Source: Pseudomonadota bacterium
GTDB taxonomy: Bacteria; Pseudomonadota; Gammaproteobacteria; Acidiferrobacterales; Acidiferrobacteraceae
Direction of reading: 5' to 3'
Assembly (NCBI GenBank): GCA_021784755.1
Contig: JAJYHM010000070.1
Coordinates: 1-34,624 of the forward strand
Length of the DNA stretch: 34,624 nt
The notes under the pieces were generated by a model. It searched no databases and had not been told where the DNA came from. It saw only the letters and a program-made list of their open reading frames with translations. The translations under genes were made by a program, and so were the position numbers. Shown piece after piece: positions 15,100 through 24,448 of this stretch (within the stretch, counting starts at the first letter, position 1; each line of letters opens with the position of its first letter).

Positions 15100-16101
15100 A
15101 TGAGGGCATTATTGACAGGGGCCTCCGGGTTCGTGGGTTCGGCGGTGGCTCGGGCCTTGCTGGCGGACGGACACGGCGTCCGCGTGCTCGTGCGCAAGAC
15201 GAGTGCACTTGCCAATATCGCCGAACTGCCGGTCGAGCGTATCGAGGGTGATTTGCTCGACCCGGCGTCCCTGCGGGGGATCATGAGCGATTGCGACGCC
15301 TTGTTTCATGTGGCGGCCGACTACAGGCTGTGGGCGCCCGATCAGGAGGCCATGTTCCGCGCTAATGTCGAGGGAACGCGGGCGCTCATGGAGGAGGCTT
15401 TGACGGCGGGCGTGCGGCGCATCGTCTATACAAGCAGTGTCGCCACCTTGGGTTCGATCCCCGGGGGTGTGGCCGACGAGGAGACACCGGTGACGATGGC
15501 CGACATGATCGGGCCCTATAAGCGGTCAAAGTTTTGCGCCGAGGAAGAGGTCCGGCGCTTGATCCATCTGGGCCTACCAGCTGTGATCGTGAATCCCTCC
15601 ACGCCCGTAGGGCCGCGCGACATCAAGCCGACTCCGACTGGACGCTTGGTGCGCGATGCAGCCCGTGGGCGTATGCCGGCGTATGTCGATACCGGTTTGA
15701 ACATCGTCCATGTCGATGACGTGGCGCGCGGGCATCTGCTCGCCTACGAGCAGGGGCGGGTGGGCGAGCGCTACATTCTGGGCGGCGAAAACCTGACACT
15801 CGAAAGGATCTTGACGATCATCGCGCGCGAGGCTGGCCGTAAGCCGCCCTCGCTGCGCCTGTCGCGGCACCTTCTCTGGCCGGTCGCCCTGGCGTCCGAG
15901 GTCTACGCGCGCTTGCGTGCATCGGTCACGCCGCTTGTGACCCTCGATGAACTGCGTATGGCCTCGAAGCATATGTTTTTCGATTCGGCGAAGGCCAGGC
16001 GCGAGCTCGGCTATGCGCCGCGTCCCGCGCAGGAGGCGCTGGCCGACGCCGTCGCCTGGTTCTTGGGCAGGACGCGCGCCCCCGGCGCGGGCCCGAGCTG
16101 A
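15100..16101 (+). CDS. hpnA: Hopanoid-associated sugar epimerase HpnA
   Basis: This 333-residue extended SDR-type NAD(P)-dependent epimerase/dehydratase has the Rossmann motif GASGFVG at residues 7-13, YTSSVATLGS with catalytic Ser/Thr, and the catalytic Tyr-x3-Lys (YKRSK). HpnA is a near-constant member of hopanoid clusters but its reaction is not settled. Head-group sugar modification or reduction of a ribosyl intermediate are possibilities. GGAGGAGCG precedes the ATG. Its TGA overlaps the ATG of hpnI by one base, so the two are translationally coupled. Confidence 0.9.
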   Translation: MRALLTGASGFVGSAVARALLADGHGVRVLVRKTSALANIAELPVERIEGDLLDPASLRGIMSDCDALFHVAADYRLWAPDQEAMFRANVEGTRALMEEALTAGVRRIVYTSSVATLGSIPGGVADEETPVTMADMIGPYKRSKFCAEEEVRRLIHLGLPAVIVNPSTPVGPRDIKPTPTGRLVRDAARGRMPAYVDTGLNIVHVDDVARGHLLAYEQGRVGERYILGGENLTLERILTIIAREAGRKPPSLRLSRHLLWPVALASEVYARLRASVTPLVTLDELRMASKHMFFDSAKARRELGYAPRPAQEALADAVAWFLGRTRAPGAGPS

Positions 16102-17228
16102 TGGCCGGGTGGCTCGCGGCCGCGGTCCATGTCGTCGCGATCGTGGGCGTCTTTATGCTCGCGGCGCAGATTCTCGCGTGGAAATCCTGGCCGCGGCGGG
16201 AGCCGCCCGCGGCCAGTCTGCCGCCGATCTCGATCTTGAAGCCGCTGTTTCGCGAAGGCCCGCGTCTCTATGAATGTTTGCGGTCGTTCTGCCGGCAAGA
16301 TTATCCGGCCTACGAGGTCGTCTTCGGTGTACAGGACCACGAGGATCCGGCGATTGAGGTCGTCCGCAGGCTGCAGGCGGAGTTCCCGGACCGGGCCCTT
16401 ACGCTCGTCGTCGACCCCACGCGTCATGGCGGTAACGCCAAGGTCGGCAATCTCGCAAATCTCATGAGCCGTGTCCGCCACGACATTCTGGTGTTGGCCG
16501 ACGCCGACATTCTCGTGGGCGAGGACTATTTGCGGCGCCTGGCAGGTCCCGTGCAGGACCCCAAGGTCGGGATCGTGACCTGCCTCTATCGGGGGGCCCC
16601 GCTTAAGGGGCTGTGGGATCGGCTCGGGGCGCTTTTTATACAGGATTGGTTCGTGCCCCAGGTGCTTTTGGCAAAGGCGCTCGGATCTACGGATTTCGCG
16701 TTCGGGGCGACCATCGCCTTGCGGCGCTCCACCTTGGCCGCGGTGGGGGGGTTTGATGCCTTGGTCTCGCAATTGGCCGACGACTATCAGCTCGGTGCGC
16801 GCACCCGATCGCTCGGTCTGCGTACCGTGTTGTCGTCCTACCTGGTCGAGACGGTAGTCGATGAGCCGCGCTTCGCTGAGCTTGCGGCCCACCAGCTGCG
16901 ATGGCTGCGCACCATCCGCCTCATCAACCCTTGGGGATATTTCTTCTCGGGGATCACCTTCGGCGCGCCGATCACGCTCGTCGCGGCTTTGATCGCCGAG
17001 CAGGGCCCTATGTGGGGTCTTGCGTTTCTGGCGATGGTCTTACGGCTCGTGTTACATTTTGAGGCCTGCAGGCATCAAGGCGTGCACCGGCACTTTGGGC
17101 TCGTTCCTTTGGCAGACGCCTTGCTCTGGGGTCTTTGGGTGGCCGGGCTTACCGGTCGAACGGTGCGGTGGCGCACGACGGTCCTCGCTGTCGGCGACGA
17201 TGGGACCATAAAAGCGAATCGGGAGTAA
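16101..17228 (+). CDS. hpnI: Hopanoid glycosyltransferase HpnI
   Basis: This 375-residue membrane glycosyltransferase of the ceramide-glucosyltransferase (GT21) type has an N-terminal membrane helix (about 8-26). The motifs PPISILKPLFREGPRLYE, then DADILV, then the (D/E)DYQLG-type acceptor motif (ADDYQLGARTRSLG) and QLRWLRTIRLINPWGYF lie before the C-terminal membrane helices. HpnI transfers N-acetylglucosamine to bacteriohopanetetrol (BHT); HpnK then deacetylates it and HpnJ converts the sugar to a cyclitol. All three are adjacent here. It starts within the hpnA stop and ends 6 bases before hpnJ. Confidence 0.92.
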   Translation: MAGWLAAAVHVVAIVGVFMLAAQILAWKSWPRREPPAASLPPISILKPLFREGPRLYECLRSFCRQDYPAYEVVFGVQDHEDPAIEVVRRLQAEFPDRALTLVVDPTRHGGNAKVGNLANLMSRVRHDILVLADADILVGEDYLRRLAGPVQDPKVGIVTCLYRGAPLKGLWDRLGALFIQDWFVPQVLLAKALGSTDFAFGATIALRRSTLAAVGGFDALVSQLADDYQLGARTRSLGLRTVLSSYLVETVVDEPRFAELAAHQLRWLRTIRLINPWGYFFSGITFGAPITLVAALIAEQGPMWGLAFLAMVLRLVLHFEACRHQGVHRHFGLVPLADALLWGLWVAGLTGRTVRWRTTVLAVGDDGTIKANRE

Positions 17229-17234
17229 GTGGTT

Positions 17235-18653
17235 ATGATGAAGACCCTTTTTCTACATCCGCCGTCCTATGAGGGTTTTGATGGCGGCGCCGGATCACGC
17301 TACCAGGCGAAACGCGAGGTACGCTCCTTCTGGTATCCGACATGGCTTGCGCAGCCCGCCGCCCTGGTGCCCGGCAGCAAGCTGATCGACGCCCCGGCGG
17401 CGGGATTCGATCTCGAGACCGTCGTGCCGATGGCGCAGGGCTACGAGCTCGCGGTCCTGCACACGAGTACGCCTTCGTTTGCCTATGACGTCAAGGTCGC
17501 CGAGGCCTTGAAGCGGGCTTACCCCGACCTCAAGATCGGCCTCGTCGGCGCCAAGGTGGCGGTGGCCCCGGACGAGTCGCTCACCGCGTCCCCGGCCATT
17601 GACTTCGTGGCGCGCGAGGACTTCGACTTCACGATCAAGGAAGTCGCCGAGGGGCGTCCCTATGGGGAGATCGACGGGCTCACCTTTCGCGACGATCATG
17701 GCAGGGTGGTGCACACCCCGCATCGCGCGCCCATCGAGGACATGGATCAGCTACCCTTCGTCACCGAGGTGTATAAGCGCGACCTGCGCGTCGAGGATTA
17801 CTTCATAGGGTATCTGAAGCATCCCTACGTCTCCTTCTATACCGGGCGCGGGTGTAAGTCGCACTGCACCTTCTGTCTCTGGCCGCAGACGGTCGGAGGG
17901 CATCGCTATCTCGTGCGCAGCGCCGAGCACGTCGTGGAGGAGGTCCGACTAATTCAGCGCTACTTCCCCCAGGTGGCCGAGGTGTTCTTTGACGACGACA
18001 CCTTCACGGATAATGCCCCGCGCGCCGAGGAGATCGCGCGCAGGCTGGGACGGCTCGGCGTGACTTGGTCGTGCAACGCCAAGGCCAATGTCCGCTACGA
18101 GACGCTCAAGGTTATGCGCGACAATGGCCTACGCCTTCTGCTCGTGGGCTATGAATCCGGTAACCAGAAGATCCTGAACAACGTCAAAAAGGGCGTACGC
18201 CTCGATATCGCGCGACAGTTCTCCCGCGATTGCCACAAGCTTGGGATCACAGTCCACGGCACATTTATCCTCGGTCTGCCGGGCGAGACCCGCGAGACCA
18301 TCGAGGAGACCATACGATTCGCCAAGGATATCAACCCCCATACGATCCAGGTATCGCTCGCGGCGCCTTATCCCGGGACCTTTTTGTATAAGCAGGCCCT
18401 GGAAAACGGCTGGTTGCAGGAGGAAAACAGTCAGCATCTCGTCAACGATCGTGGTGTGCAGATGAGTGCCCTGAGCTACCCGCACCTGAACCACACCGAG
18501 ATCTACGACTCCGTGGAGGCGTTTTACAAGCAGTTCTATTTCCGTTCCGGGAAGGTTGCCGAGATGTTGGGCGAGATGATCAAGAGCCCACAAATGATGG
18601 GGCGGCGTTTGCGCGAAGGAGTGGAGTTCCTTCGGTTCTTCAGGCAGCGCTAG
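17235..18653 (+). CDS. hpnJ: Radical SAM/B12-domain protein HpnJ (cyclitol ether formation)
   Basis: This 472-residue protein has an N-terminal B12-binding-like domain (TLFLHPPSYEGFDGGAGSRY) and a radical SAM barrel with Cys207-x3-Cys211-x2-Cys214 (CKSHCTFC). The ILGLPGET motif and an HpnJ-type C-terminus follow. HpnJ contracts the glucosamine ring of BHT-glucosamine to give BHT cyclitol ether. The start at 17235 is favoured because GGGAG (17221-17225) lies 9 bases before it; a GTG at 17229 is too close to that site. hpnK begins directly after its TAG. Confidence 0.93.
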   Translation: MMKTLFLHPPSYEGFDGGAGSRYQAKREVRSFWYPTWLAQPAALVPGSKLIDAPAAGFDLETVVPMAQGYELAVLHTSTPSFAYDVKVAEALKRAYPDLKIGLVGAKVAVAPDESLTASPAIDFVAREDFDFTIKEVAEGRPYGEIDGLTFRDDHGRVVHTPHRAPIEDMDQLPFVTEVYKRDLRVEDYFIGYLKHPYVSFYTGRGCKSHCTFCLWPQTVGGHRYLVRSAEHVVEEVRLIQRYFPQVAEVFFDDDTFTDNAPRAEEIARRLGRLGVTWSCNAKANVRYETLKVMRDNGLRLLLVGYESGNQKILNNVKKGVRLDIARQFSRDCHKLGITVHGTFILGLPGETRETIEETIRFAKDINPHTIQVSLAAPYPGTFLYKQALENGWLQEENSQHLVNDRGVQMSALSYPHLNHTEIYDSVEAFYKQFYFRSGKVAEMLGEMIKSPQMMGRRLREGVEFLRFFRQR

Positions 18654-19508
18654 GTGTCGCAGGCGGGGCGCCGACTGATCGTCACGGCGGACGATTTTGG
18701 GCTCTCGTGGGCTGTGAACGAGGCGGTTGAACGTGCCGCGCGCGATGGCATATTGACCTGCGCGAGTCTGATGGTGGGTGAAGAGGCGGCCGCGGATGCG
18801 GTGGCGCGCGCGCGCAGGGTCCCTGCGCTTCGCGTGGGTCTGCATGTCGTGGTCGCCGAGGGTCGGCCGGTGTTGGCGCCGGAGCGTATCCCGGCCTTGT
18901 GCGATGCGCATGGGCGGCTCGACGGCAGGTTGGTGCGCGCCGGATTCCGGTTCTTTTTCAGGCCGCAGGTGCGACGGCAACTGGAAGACGAGATCGAGGC
19001 GCAGTTCGCGGCCTTTGCGCGGACCGGCCTTTCGTTGGATCACGTCAATGCCCATAAGCACATGCATCTCCATCCGACCGTCCTTGGCTTGATCTTGAGC
19101 ATCGGCCGTCGCTATGGGATGCGCGCCGTACGGCTGCCCTATGAGCCATCCATGGTCGCAGTCTCGCCGCGGACTTGGCGCGGGCATTGGAAGGCGACGA
19201 GCGTGATCGGTCTTTGGACCTGGCTTATGCGCCAGAGACTCGACCGGGCCGGGGTCTTGCATAACGATGCGGTGCTAGGGCTCCTGCAGTCAGGCGCGAT
19301 GGATGAGTCCTCAGTGCTCGCGCTTCTAAAGAGGCTCCCGTCCGGTGTGACTGAGCTCTATTGTCATCCGGCGATAGACGATGATGCGCAGGCGCTTGCG
19401 TCGGGTTACGGGAAGAAGGCCGAGTTCGAGGCCTTGGTGAGCCGCAGGGTCGCCGCTGCCCTCGAAGAGGACGGTGTCGTGCGTGTAGGTTTCGGTGATC
19501 TCGGCTAA
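18654..19508 (+). CDS. hpnK: Hopanoid N-acetylglucosamine deacetylase HpnK (YdjC/ChbG family)
   Basis: This 284-residue YdjC-type deacetylase has metal-binding TADDFGLS (Asp13, Asp14), VNAHKHMHLHP with the histidine pair, and ELYCHPA near the C-terminus. It removes acetate from BHT-N-acetylglucosamine made by HpnI, giving the amine that HpnJ needs. It starts with GTG immediately after the hpnJ stop codon (0-base gap), a sign of coupling. hpnN follows 17 bases later. Confidence 0.92.
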   Translation: MSQAGRRLIVTADDFGLSWAVNEAVERAARDGILTCASLMVGEEAAADAVARARRVPALRVGLHVVVAEGRPVLAPERIPALCDAHGRLDGRLVRAGFRFFFRPQVRRQLEDEIEAQFAAFARTGLSLDHVNAHKHMHLHPTVLGLILSIGRRYGMRAVRLPYEPSMVAVSPRTWRGHWKATSVIGLWTWLMRQRLDRAGVLHNDAVLGLLQSGAMDESSVLALLKRLPSGVTELYCHPAIDDDAQALASGYGKKAEFEALVSRRVAAALEEDGVVRVGFGDLG

Positions 19509-19525
19509 GGAACAGAGGGACGTTC

Positions 19526-22183
19526 ATGCGTGACAAGCGCCAGTCAGGCGGTGTCGATCGACTCGACCGCCTGTACTACGGGATGTTGATCGGGCTTGCC
19601 GATTTTTCCCGCCGCCATGCCTGGTCCGTGCTTCTGGCCGCGACCTTGTTGAGTGCGGCATCGCTCGCCTATACCGTCACGCACTTTGCCATAAGCACCA
19701 ATATGAGCAAGATGCTTTCGCAGGATCTGCCCTTCGAGCGCGCCCAGGAACGCTTCGATCGCGCCTTCCCCGGATTGAACAAGACCTTGCTCGTCGTTCT
19801 GCACAGCGATTCACCTTCGCTCGCCCGCGAGAACGCGGCGCGTCTCACACATTGGCTGCGCCGCCATGGGCAGGGCATCACTTTCGTGAATCAGCCGGAC
19901 GGCGGACGGTTCTTCGCGCGCGAGGGCCTGCTCTATCTGCCGCAAAAGGCCCTCTGGCGCCTCTCGGACCGGCTGTCTCAGGCACAGCCTTTCATGGCGA
20001 CACTGGCCGCCCACCCGACCTTGCCGAGCTTTACGCGACTGCTCGAGGCGGCCTTGGCGCGTGCCCGGGACTCGGGTGCCGCGCTCCCTGGGCTTGCCAC
20101 CGTGCTGACGGGGTTTCGGACGACCCTGCAGGGCCAGATGCAGGGACGCTACGCGCAGATGCCATGGGGGAGCCTCATGGGCATGGCGGCGCCCGGCGGG
20201 GGGGCTGCAGGCGACAGCTTCGTCGTGGTCAAGCCTCGCTATGACTACAAAGGGGGGGCACCCATACGAACGGCTTTGCGCAGCGTGCAAGCCGGGGCGC
20301 GTGCCCTCGGGCTCGATGCGGCGCATGGGGTCACGGTACGCGTGACGGGGTCGGCCGCGCTCGACAATGAGCAGGTGAAGACCGTGTCGCAAAGCGCCGG
20401 TCTTGCCACGGGTCTTTCGCTTACCCTGGTGCTCGTCATGTTGGTGCTCGGTCTGCATAGGCCGCGCTATGTCGCCATCATTCTTCTCACGCTTTTTATG
20501 GGTTTGACGTGGACTGCGGCCTTCGCCTTGCTGGCGACGGGTCCCATGAATCTGATCTCGGTCGCATTCGCGGTGTTGTTCGTGGGGCTCGGTGTCGATT
20601 TCGGGATCCAGTTTTGCATCCGTTATCAGGAGGAGGGCGCGCACGGCGACAATGGTGAGGCTATCCGCGCGACCGCGCGCGGGGCCGGCAGCGCCTTGAG
20701 CCTGGCCGCGGTGGCGGCCGCCATCAGCTTCTTTTCTTTCGTGCCGACAAGTTACGCCGGCATCGTCGATCTGGGCATCATCTCGGGCACAGGCATGTTC
20801 CTTGCCCTTTTTGCCAACCTGACTGTGACCCCGGCCTTGCTCACTCTCCTTGTCAGCGGCCATCCGCAGGGGCGGCCGCGCGGGCGCTTGCGGGCACTCT
20901 TGGCGCGTATCCCCGTGGCGCGCCACCCACGCCGCATCGTGGTGGGCGCGGTCGTGATTGCCGTGGGTCTCATCCCCATGATCCTGGCGAGCCGCTTCGA
21001 TTTCGACCCTATGCACTTACAGAACCCGCATAGCGAGGCGGTAGCGACATTCGAATCGCTGCTGAAAGATAGCCGCATCTCGCCCTACCCGATCGACATC
21101 CTGGAGCCGAACCTGGCGGCCGCCCGCCGCACGGCCGCGCGTCTTGCAGGGCACCCGACCGTGGGCCGTGTCCTGACCGCCGACAGCTTTGTGCCTGCCC
21201 ATCAGGACGCGAAACTTGCCGTCATCTCGCAGATGGCCCTCCTTGTGCCGCCGTTTTCGATCCATCCACGCGCCACCAATCCCCCGAGCGCCCCGCACAT
21301 ACGTACGGCGCTCAAGAGTCTGAGAAAGAGCCTGAGAGGCTTCATCGCGAGCGGTAGCCAGGGTGCGACTGGGCGGGCTGCGCGGGAGTTGGAGGCGACC
21401 CTCGGCCCCTATCTCGCGAGGTTTGGCCGTGACCCCGCGGCGCTTGCGACCCTGCAGCGGCGTGTGATTGGCACCTTGCGCTGGCAGCTCGCCGAGTTGC
21501 AGGCGGCCTTGAATCCGCGGCGCGTGACGCTCGCGACCCTGCCTGCGTCGTTACGGCGACAATTCATAAGCGCCGATGGACAGGCCCGTGTCGAGGTGTT
21601 CTCCTCGCTCGATCTGAACCGCAATCGCAACATCCGTCGTTTTGCGCTCGCAGTGGAGCGTATCGCGCCCGATGCCGTGGGCCCGCCCGTACTTCTCGTG
21701 CAAGGGGGCCGCGCTGTGGTCGACGCCTTCCGGGAGGCTACGGCGCTGTCGTTCGTGCTGATCACGGCGGTCTTGTTGCTCACTCTGAGAAGTGTGGCGG
21801 ACGCGCTCACCATCCTGGCGCCTCTGATCCTGGCGGCTATGACCGCCGTCGCGGTGATGTGGGTATTCGGGATATCATTCAATCTTGCCAACATCATCGT
21901 GCTGCCCTTGCTTATCGGTTTGAGTGTCGCTTTTAGCATCTACCTCGTCGTGCGTTGGCGATGCGGCGTGGGTACGGCGCTCTTGCTTGACACCAGTACT
22001 TCGGAGGCGGTGGTATTCAGCGCCTTGACGACCATGTGTTCGTTCGGAAGCCTCGCCGTCTCCTCGAATCCAGGCATGGCGGTGTTGGGTGAGACCTTGT
22101 TCATTGCGATGGGGGCTGCACTCATTACCATCCTTCTGGTGCTGCCGGCGATCCTGAGCCTGCGGCAGGCGCCTCATGGATAG
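19526..22183 (+). CDS. hpnN: HpnN, RND/MMPL-family hopanoid transporter
   Basis: This 885-residue RND-superfamily inner-membrane protein has two copies of a membrane unit: a first helix at about 23-43 with a large periplasmic loop and helices around 285-460, then a second helix and loop with helices around 740-880. The GVDFGIQFCIRYQEE motif carries the membrane-embedded Asp expected for proton coupling. HpnN is needed to move hopanoids from the inner to the outer membrane in Rhodopseudomonas. AGAGGGA supports the ATG. The last 8 bases overlap the start of the following hpnL-type gene. Confidence 0.93.
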   Translation: MRDKRQSGGVDRLDRLYYGMLIGLADFSRRHAWSVLLAATLLSAASLAYTVTHFAISTNMSKMLSQDLPFERAQERFDRAFPGLNKTLLVVLHSDSPSLARENAARLTHWLRRHGQGITFVNQPDGGRFFAREGLLYLPQKALWRLSDRLSQAQPFMATLAAHPTLPSFTRLLEAALARARDSGAALPGLATVLTGFRTTLQGQMQGRYAQMPWGSLMGMAAPGGGAAGDSFVVVKPRYDYKGGAPIRTALRSVQAGARALGLDAAHGVTVRVTGSAALDNEQVKTVSQSAGLATGLSLTLVLVMLVLGLHRPRYVAIILLTLFMGLTWTAAFALLATGPMNLISVAFAVLFVGLGVDFGIQFCIRYQEEGAHGDNGEAIRATARGAGSALSLAAVAAAISFFSFVPTSYAGIVDLGIISGTGMFLALFANLTVTPALLTLLVSGHPQGRPRGRLRALLARIPVARHPRRIVVGAVVIAVGLIPMILASRFDFDPMHLQNPHSEAVATFESLLKDSRISPYPIDILEPNLAAARRTAARLAGHPTVGRVLTADSFVPAHQDAKLAVISQMALLVPPFSIHPRATNPPSAPHIRTALKSLRKSLRGFIASGSQGATGRAARELEATLGPYLARFGRDPAALATLQRRVIGTLRWQLAELQAALNPRRVTLATLPASLRRQFISADGQARVEVFSSLDLNRNRNIRRFALAVERIAPDAVGPPVLLVQGGRAVVDAFREATALSFVLITAVLLLTLRSVADALTILAPLILAAMTAVAVMWVFGISFNLANIIVLPLLIGLSVAFSIYLVVRWRCGVGTALLLDTSTSEAVVFSALTTMCSFGSLAVSSNPGMAVLGETLFIAMGAALITILLVLPAILSLRQAPHG

Positions 22184-23237
22184 GGGGCCCTTGGACCGCC
22201 GCGGACGCAGCGCGCCCCAGTCTGGGCGCGGGAGGCCGTGGAGCGCCCTCCTTATGGGCGTGATGGCCGCCGCAGGGCTCGGACTCACCGGGTGGCTGCT
22301 CGATCGCCTCGGATGGCGGCCGGTGTCGGAGCTTTTGATGCGTGCCGGCGTCGGTCTCCTATGGCTCATTCCCTTGCGTTTTTTGGTCGTGGCCTGCGAG
22401 GTGCGCGGGTGGAAGGTCTTGCTCGGGCCCCGGCGCGGCGTCTCTTGGCTGTTGCTCACGTGGCTTGGCATGGTGCGTGACGCCGTTAACACCTTTCTGC
22501 CCGTGGCGCGTGTAGGCGGCGAGCTCGTTGCCATCCGTCTGCTGCGTCTGAAGGGTGTGGGCGCCGCGAGTGCGTGGGCGAGCGTGATCGTGGAGACCAG
22601 TGTCACGCTGGTCCTGCAGGTCGCGACGACGCTCGGTGGCATCGCGCTCATGTTGCCCAGGGTGGGCGCCGGTAGTGCGCTGGTAGGACTTGGGGCGGGC
22701 CTTGTCGGGGCGCTGATCGTGGTGGTGGCCTTCGTTGCAGTCCAGGTGCGTGTCGGGCTCGGCGCCTTCGTCGATCGTACCCTCGGGCGTCTCTTGCGGA
22801 TGATGGGTGGCCAGGGTTTTCCCTTGCTCCCAGGCCTCGATTGCCGCGTGGCGGGCCTCTATCAAAAGCCCGCGATTCTGCTGCGCTGCGCATTTTGGCA
22901 GCTGACTGGATTTCTGGGTGGCGCCGCCGAGATCGCGGTGTTGGCGGCTTTGATGCACGTCCCGCTCACAGCCGCGCAGATTTTTATCTTCGAGGCCCTG
23001 ATCCAGGCCGTCCATAGCATATCGTTCGTCGTGCCGGGCGCGCTCGGCGTGCAAGAGGGCGGATTCGTGGGCCTTGCCATGTTGCTCGGGGTGGCGCCGG
23101 ACGCGGCCTTCGGGATCGCGCTTGCGCGCAGGCTGCGTCAACTCGCGATCGGGCTACCCGTGCTCGTCTCATGGCAGTGGCGAGAGTGGCGGTGGCGGCG
23201 CCTTTCGTCTGCGCATGCGGCCCCGACGGGCGGTTAG
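22176..23237 (+). CDS. hpnL: HpnL-type membrane protein, first copy (LPG-synthase TM/flippase-like)
   Basis: This 353-residue integral membrane protein belongs to the lysylphosphatidylglycerol-synthase transmembrane/UPF0104 superfamily. It has about eight helices, the motif DAVNTFLPVARVGGELVA, and the C-terminal FVVPGALGVQEGG motif diagnostic of HpnL. Proteins of this type are thought to act as lipid flippases or lipid-transfer partners; the HpnL role is unsettled. It starts 8 bases inside the hpnN end (ATGGATAG), so it is coupled to the transporter. A paralogue lies at 27143-28156. Confidence 0.88.
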   Translation: MDRGPLDRRGRSAPQSGRGRPWSALLMGVMAAAGLGLTGWLLDRLGWRPVSELLMRAGVGLLWLIPLRFLVVACEVRGWKVLLGPRRGVSWLLLTWLGMVRDAVNTFLPVARVGGELVAIRLLRLKGVGAASAWASVIVETSVTLVLQVATTLGGIALMLPRVGAGSALVGLGAGLVGALIVVVAFVAVQVRVGLGAFVDRTLGRLLRMMGGQGFPLLPGLDCRVAGLYQKPAILLRCAFWQLTGFLGGAAEIAVLAALMHVPLTAAQIFIFEALIQAVHSISFVVPGALGVQEGGFVGLAMLLGVAPDAAFGIALARRLRQLAIGLPVLVSWQWREWRWRRLSSAHAAPTGG

Positions 23238-23355
23238 TGCCCGCGTGCAAGTTCAAGAACAAGGGACTTTATGGTAAGGTGCCGGCCTCCATGGCACAGT
23301 TTACATGTCACGGCTCAGGGGCCCACATCACCGATAGCGCATCAGGAAGAGGCAC

Positions 23356-24414
23356 ATGTCCGTATCGGTACAAGACCCAGTGATGAACAGTGACAGCCGT
23401 GACGATGAGCGGTTCCAGGCCGCTATGTTGCGGGACGTGTCGCGCACCTTCGCCTTGACGATCCCCGAGCTTCCCGCGGCGTTGCGGGAAGTGGTTGGCA
23501 ACGGCTATCTGCTCTGTCGGATCGTCGACACCATCGAAGACGACCCTGGCTTGAGCAGTACCCAAAAGCGCCACTTCTGCAGCTTCTTCGCCGAGGTCGT
23601 GGCGCGACGTGCAGAGGCCGCCCAGTTTGCGCGGAGCCTAGACGAGGTTCTGGCCCCTACGGTGCCCGAAGCCGAGCGGCTCTTGGTGCGCGAGACTGCG
23701 CGCGTGATCGCGATCGGGGACGGTTTCACGACAGCCCAGCGTCAGGCGCTCGAGCGCTGCGTGGCGATCATGGCCGACGGTATGGCCGAATTTCAGGAAC
23801 GCAAAGACCTCGCGGGCCTTCCCACCCTGGTCGACATGGACCGCTACTGTTATTGCGTGGCAGGCGTCGTGGGGGAGATGCTCACCAGGCTTTTTTGTGA
23901 GTACTCGCCGCAGATAAGACGCCACGAAGATCGGCTTATGGCGCTCGCGGTTTCATTTGGGCAGACTCTCCAGATGACCAACATCCTGAAGGATATCTGG
24001 GAGGATCGGCGTCGTGGGGCCTGCTGGCTGCCGCACGATGTATTCGCCCGCCACGGGTTCGAACTTGCGGATCTGGAGCGGGGCCCGGATGATCCGCGAT
24101 TTCACGAAGGGCTGGGCGAACTCATCGACGTGGCGCGCGTGCACGCTCGTTGCGCCCTGGATTATGTGCTGTTGCTCCCGCGTGCGGAGACAGGTCTTAG
24201 GAACTTTTGCCTCTGGGCCCTTGGTATGGCGGTCCTGACCTTGCGCAAGATCGACAAGAGACGGGATTTCCGCAGCGGGCAGGATGTGAAGATCACGCGC
24301 CGTAGCGTCAAGGCGACGGTGGCGGTGAGTCGCATATCGGCCAGCCACGATGCGCTTTTGCGCCTCTTGTTCACGCTTTCGGGAGGCGCGCCACGCGCAT
24401 CGCGTGGCGTCTGA
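23356..24414 (+). CDS. Squalene synthase, single-enzyme (eukaryote-like) type
   Basis: This 352-residue trans-isoprenyl synthase has the first Asp-rich motif DTIEDD (58-63) and second motif NILKDIWED (209-217, Asp213/Asp217). YCYCVAGVVGEMLTRLF matches the eukaryotic YCHYVAGLVG signature. Enzymes of this class convert two farnesyl diphosphates through presqualene diphosphate to squalene with NADPH. The usual bacterial three-enzyme route (HpnC, HpnD, HpnE) is not in the window, which fits. AGGAAGAGG precedes the ATG. A 118-bp gap upstream may hold a separate promoter. shc follows after 34 bp. Confidence 0.88.
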   Translation: MSVSVQDPVMNSDSRDDERFQAAMLRDVSRTFALTIPELPAALREVVGNGYLLCRIVDTIEDDPGLSSTQKRHFCSFFAEVVARRAEAAQFARSLDEVLAPTVPEAERLLVRETARVIAIGDGFTTAQRQALERCVAIMADGMAEFQERKDLAGLPTLVDMDRYCYCVAGVVGEMLTRLFCEYSPQIRRHEDRLMALAVSFGQTLQMTNILKDIWEDRRRGACWLPHDVFARHGFELADLERGPDDPRFHEGLGELIDVARVHARCALDYVLLLPRAETGLRNFCLWALGMAVLTLRKIDKRRDFRSGQDVKITRRSVKATVAVSRISASHDALLRLLFTLSGGAPRASRGV

Positions 24415-24448
24415 CCGAACGGCATCATTGCTCGAGGGACCGCGCACC

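Noticed and set aside
23238..23355. Possible promoter before the squalene synthase gene (TTTACA at 23300, TATGGT at 23270)
   Set aside because: Neither box has a partner at proper spacing that matches well, so I do not list it as a feature.
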